From assembly GCA_001770205.1 (NCBI GenBank), contig MEQL01000007.1:62001-126000 (forward strand): a DNA stretch of 64,000 nt. Reading direction: 5' to 3'. Of this stretch, positions 61,701 to 64,000 are shown piece after piece. Within the stretch, counting starts at the first letter, position 1; each line of letters starts with the position of its first letter. Both the position numbers and the translations under genes were made by a program. This DNA is from Bdellovibrionales bacterium RIFOXYD12_FULL_39_22 (GTDB lineage Bacteria > Bdellovibrionota > Bacteriovoracia > Bacteriovoracales > Bacteriovoracaceae). Under the pieces are notes generated by a model. That model did not search any database. It was not told the origin of the DNA and saw only the letters and a program-made list of their open reading frames with translations.

Positions 61701-64000
61701 CAGCTTATGGTAAAAAATCCCTATCAGGAGGTTGATGCGCTGATAACACTTGAGCGTTTTGGGATTTTAAAACAGTTTAGACAAAAGCTTGTTCAAGGGG
61801 CAGAGATAATCAAAATTCCAGTGGACTCCAAAGAGTATACACCGGGATTTTTTGTGAGCGTTCAACTAATTAAAGGGCGAGTTTCCGATAAAATTGAAGG
61901 TGGTGTGGATTTAGGAAAACCATCTTTCAAGATGGGGATGGTGCAAATTGAGGTGGTAGATCCCGACACTGTTTTGGCAATTAGTGCTAAATCGGATCGA
62001 GAGCAGTATGAACCAGGTGAAAAAACGGAAGTATCATTAGAAGTAAGTTCCCCGGGTGGTAATGATGTTGCCGAACTTTCAGTGGCCGTTGTTGATGAGA
62101 AAATTTTGCAATTGGCCGGTGACTATGAAGGGCGCTACAAACTTCATGATAAGTTTTATAAAATGAGAGGAGGAGATGTTATCACCTCTCAAATGTTAAG
62201 TTTTATTATAGGACGTCGTCACTTCGGCCAAAAAGGAGCGCCAGCTGGCGGAGATGGTGATTCAGGAAACAAAAGTAGAAAGAAGATATTACCACTTGCT
62301 TATTGGAATCCTTCAGTAATAACTGATTCTGATGGCAAGGCCCATGTTAATTTTACGTTGCCGGATAATCTTACCACCTGGAGAGTTTTAGTTGTTGCAG
62401 CAGATAAACAACACCGTTTTGGTTTTGGCAGTGGAACTTTTAGGGCCACCAAAAAAGTTATGGTGGAGCCATCTCTTCCTAGTTTTTTAACTGAAGGGGA
62501 TAAGTTTAAATCGCGCTTTACAGTTTTTAATCGAACAGGGGCGGAAGCAAAATTTAAAGGAGAACTTAAAGTTACAGGGGTAATTTTAAATGAAGATGCT
62601 AGTAAAGAGGCGAATATTGCTAATGATGGCAAAAGCTATATGGATTGGAAGATCTCGGTTCCAGTTGGTCAGATCAATGCTAGTTTTGAAATGATGGCAA
62701 GCAGTGATAAAGGCAAAGATGGAATTTTAGAAAAATTACCTATTATGCCATATGCCTCTTATGAGACTTTTGCTACTTATGGTTCAACAATAGGATCAAA
62801 AGTAAGTGAAAAGTTACAAATTCCCAAAGGGATTCGCCCAGAGTTAGGTGGCCTTGAAGTTATGGTGAGTTCATCACTTATTTCACATCTCGATGATTCT
62901 TTCCGTTATCTTTTTAATTATCCATATAGTTGCTGGGAGCAGACGCTGGTACGGGCCATTGCACTTTCACAATATATTCGTTTGAAAGAGTATATTTCTA
63001 TTCCAGAACTATCTAAAGATGCTAAGAAGTGGGCCCAGGAACTATTGGCCGAGATGCCAAAATTTCAATATATGAATGGGGCAATGGCCTATTGGAAAGC
63101 AGATCCGAGAACTATTGATCCATACCTTTCTGTCTTTACGCTGCAAGGCCTTCGCTGGATTGAAAAAGCAGAGATCAATATTCCAAAAGAGGCCAACGAA
63201 AAACTTCTGAGTTATGTTAGAAAGTTAGTACAAGGCAAAGAGATCTTTCCCGAATACTATTCGGTCAACGCTAAGGCCACGGTTATGGCCATGGCCACGG
63301 CCGTGCTTTCAGATGAGGGAGACAATATGGTCTCTTCGGTGAATAAACGATTTCAAGAGCGTGCCAATCTCGATCTCTTTGGAAAGAGCTTTCTGTGGCA
63401 TGCTTCTACCAAATTTAAAGAGACCAATATAAAACTTAAAGAAGAGTTAAAAAAAGATATTTACGCTATGGCAGATCTTTCTGCTGGGAAAATTCAATTT
63501 AAAGAGACTCCAGGGATCGGAATGGTAACTATTTTACATAGTGCTACTAGGTCAAACTGTGCATTATTATCTTCAATGTTAGCAGAAGATCCTGAAGGTA
63601 AATTTATTGAATCACTTGTGCGATTTGCTATTGATGCCAGAAAGGCAAATCGTTGGAACAACACTCAAGATAACCTCTACTGTCTAAATGCGCTGGCCAA
63701 TTATGCGGCCGTATTTGAAAAAGATCTTCCGAATTACTCTGTTTCCGGTAAAGCGATGAATAAGGAGATAAAAGAGGTAAAATTTAAGGGATTTAAAGAG
63801 AGTCCAAAGAGTGAAACATTTGTTTTTACCCCAGAAATTGTTGGGAAAAAATCTGAAGTTAATTTGGAAAAAGATGGCAGCGGGAGAATGTACTATACCG
63901 CTAGACTCAAGATCGCTTATAAAGAGGTGCGAACTACCTCTGTTAATGCGGGCCTTCAGGTGGAGAGAACTTACTTTGTAAAATCGGCCGATGGAAAATG
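58728..64000 (+). CDS. thioester-containing alpha-2-macroglobulin-like protein (partial)
   Basis: This is a single open frame of 1757 codons running off the right end, with GAGGAG six bases before ATG 58728. A signal peptide covers about residues 1-22 (LVLFFSTTFLFCAIA). It is followed by MG-type beta domains and an A2M core: VFDLDASVPLGTYI (MG2-like), then DLSVAVVDEKILQL and LPLAYWNPSVITD, as in the A2M central domain. The thioester is at C1402 in YSCWEQT (62931-62942), retaining C-x-E-Q. Bacterial A2Ms trap attacking proteases in the periplasm (established family role). The C-terminus is missing, so anchoring and partner genes such as pbpC are unseen. The cleavage motif places it at the SPase I type rather than as a lipoprotein. 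Confidence 0.9.
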   Translation, partial: MSKLQIRLVLFFSTTFLFCAIAKDDLAVLLIRPNTTNVADVSQITVTFNKTMVPLGDYEKLAEKFKINITPLINCQWRWLNGSTIACQLADSLPPSNSYTITVPVGPKALDGSTLKAPVTGNFSTLEWKVLDSEIDWKGPDSPLIYMHFNQPMDVASLQANTTSPCGRMKVSSVKASAVEDFGFDFKNSYQFSFDNPIGIDKNCIITVAASAKATHGTVPSSIYTYSFRTFPQFKITKVSCQENIEVTPVIAGAVNLDISGCDPDSGLNIDFSAPTNGKNLVGKIKVTPHFGWTEGGEGSPEYYKQYPDQEYFEIYLRSPMQGAGKHKVVFSGIKDIFGRALVGISEINVSTSDFLPILQLPEGYGVLEKEGPHQLAFSGVNARDFDFDYFTSQNVEDVKMWSTYDHGCDEYDKSEKKFIFADKIKKAVIVSGGKKNIPFSSPIDFNKITPDFKYGMIVGKMTKASNLDGKPFVQHRICSSTFTVITDLGIMAKVGFYNSGIWIHSIKSGLPLSGIKVSVYSNTATLFGGTTDENGFVEFPGAKEWDPERSKFSDWDSNDSLYIVAQTKDDFSMLPFSVGRAGIDYYNFNVDFNPLKVSTNQIVYAITDRPLYKPGQQVNVKVFARHWEPKSYGLTPVKKLTVEVKDALYKTIATKKIKLSDFGTANFVFDLDASVPLGTYIIQVASDGEYRDSIGTFDVQVFTLPVFKLNVESSKESYVVGDSANFLAKARYHFGGGVPNTTGNYTANFTSGVWTPQLPKWESFEFGRAFYLNIPGYEKPRYTDQSQIGSGSLTTDKNGDVETNIMLPIDQLKSYGKLEFGVSFADDRGKSIGGYNAVEVFYSNFMIGMKTPQWAYAAKEEIIPEVILLDSKEEPVAGVKVELTLINRIYKTVRRSGEGSYFYYDNKTIDKEIASCRFVSDKAPKGCGLQSKAAGDHYIVATAKDSRGRITQTSLQKYVTGKEYIGWYRENSDRIEIIPDKRIYQMGETVQLMVKNPYQEVDALITLERFGILKQFRQKLVQGAEIIKIPVDSKEYTPGFFVSVQLIKGRVSDKIEGGVDLGKPSFKMGMVQIEVVDPDTVLAISAKSDREQYEPGEKTEVSLEVSSPGGNDVAELSVAVVDEKILQLAGDYEGRYKLHDKFYKMRGGDVITSQMLSFIIGRRHFGQKGAPAGGDGDSGNKSRKKILPLAYWNPSVITDSDGKAHVNFTLPDNLTTWRVLVVAADKQHRFGFGSGTFRATKKVMVEPSLPSFLTEGDKFKSRFTVFNRTGAEAKFKGELKVTGVILNEDASKEANIANDGKSYMDWKISVPVGQINASFEMMASSDKGKDGILEKLPIMPYASYETFATYGSTIGSKVSEKLQIPKGIRPELGGLEVMVSSSLISHLDDSFRYLFNYPYSCWEQTLVRAIALSQYIRLKEYISIPELSKDAKKWAQELLAEMPKFQYMNGAMAYWKADPRTIDPYLSVFTLQGLRWIEKAEINIPKEANEKLLSYVRKLVQGKEIFPEYYSVNAKATVMAMATAVLSDEGDNMVSSVNKRFQERANLDLFGKSFLWHASTKFKETNIKLKEELKKDIYAMADLSAGKIQFKETPGIGMVTILHSATRSNCALLSSMLAEDPEGKFIESLVRFAIDARKANRWNNTQDNLYCLNALANYAAVFEKDLPNYSVSGKAMNKEIKEVKFKGFKESPKSETFVFTPEIVGKKSEVNLEKDGSGRMYYTARLKIAYKEVRTTSVNAGLQVERTYFVKSADGK

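Overview
The window is AT-rich (roughly 37-40% GC by eye) and looks like a chromosomal segment of a Gram-negative environmental bacterium. Exported proteins carry ordinary signal peptides. There is a large periplasmic-type alpha-2-macroglobulin, a fused proline-catabolic PutA, a DedA protein, a penicillin-acylase-family hydrolase and a histone-H1-like protein fused to a SWIB domain. This mix, with low GC but very frequent GGCC tetramers, fits a delta-proteobacterial or Bdellovibrionota-type lineage. That placement is inference; no rRNA or marker gene is present. No tRNA, rRNA or CRISPR array was seen.

Layout. 1-3738: the tail of an unknown gene, a small secreted protein, an IS630-family element whose transposase is split at an A8 run, a truncated ATPase remnant and an intact DUF4143-type ATPase. 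3781-45989: a very large surface-polysaccharide locus with several operons on both strands. It holds dTDP-glucose dehydratase, asparagine synthase, a deacetylase-like protein, two DegT-type aminotransferases, a WecB/WbpI-like epimerase and a WbpB/WbpD/WbpE-like trio for diacetylated amino-uronic acids. It also holds at least eight glycosyltransferases, GtrA, polytopic glycosyltransferase-like proteins, an ABC exporter, a PglC/WcaJ-type initiating sugar-phosphate transferase and an O-antigen-ligase/polymerase-like protein. An AlbA-domain regulator (32420-33784) sits inside the locus, preceded by five copies of a TCTCTCAAA-type repeat. 46094-64000: mostly housekeeping or accessory genes: thiolase, a DUF1624 membrane protein, a periplasmic rhodanese, penicillin acylase, a GNAT protein, the SWIB-histone protein, PutA, DedA and the start of a thioester alpha-2-macroglobulin.

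How the genes may work together. The glycan genes could activate a lipid carrier (PglC-like), build amidated and acetylated amino-sugar units, extend them with the GT2/GT4 enzymes, export them and ligate or polymerise them. The most striking sub-locus is 33800-41836. A phosphoenolpyruvate mutase fused to a nucleotidyltransferase is co-directional with one alkaline-phosphatase-superfamily membrane transferase and flanked by a second one with its small partner protein. A TPP-dependent E1 alpha/beta pair, translationally coupled to a glycosyltransferase, is divergent from it. I propose that this makes and attaches a phosphonate (C-P) substituent to the surface glycan. A perfect 22-bp inverted repeat with a 2-nt loop inside a glycosyltransferase gene (28680-28725), a TGA-interrupted small gene and two non-standard start codons are further unusual points.
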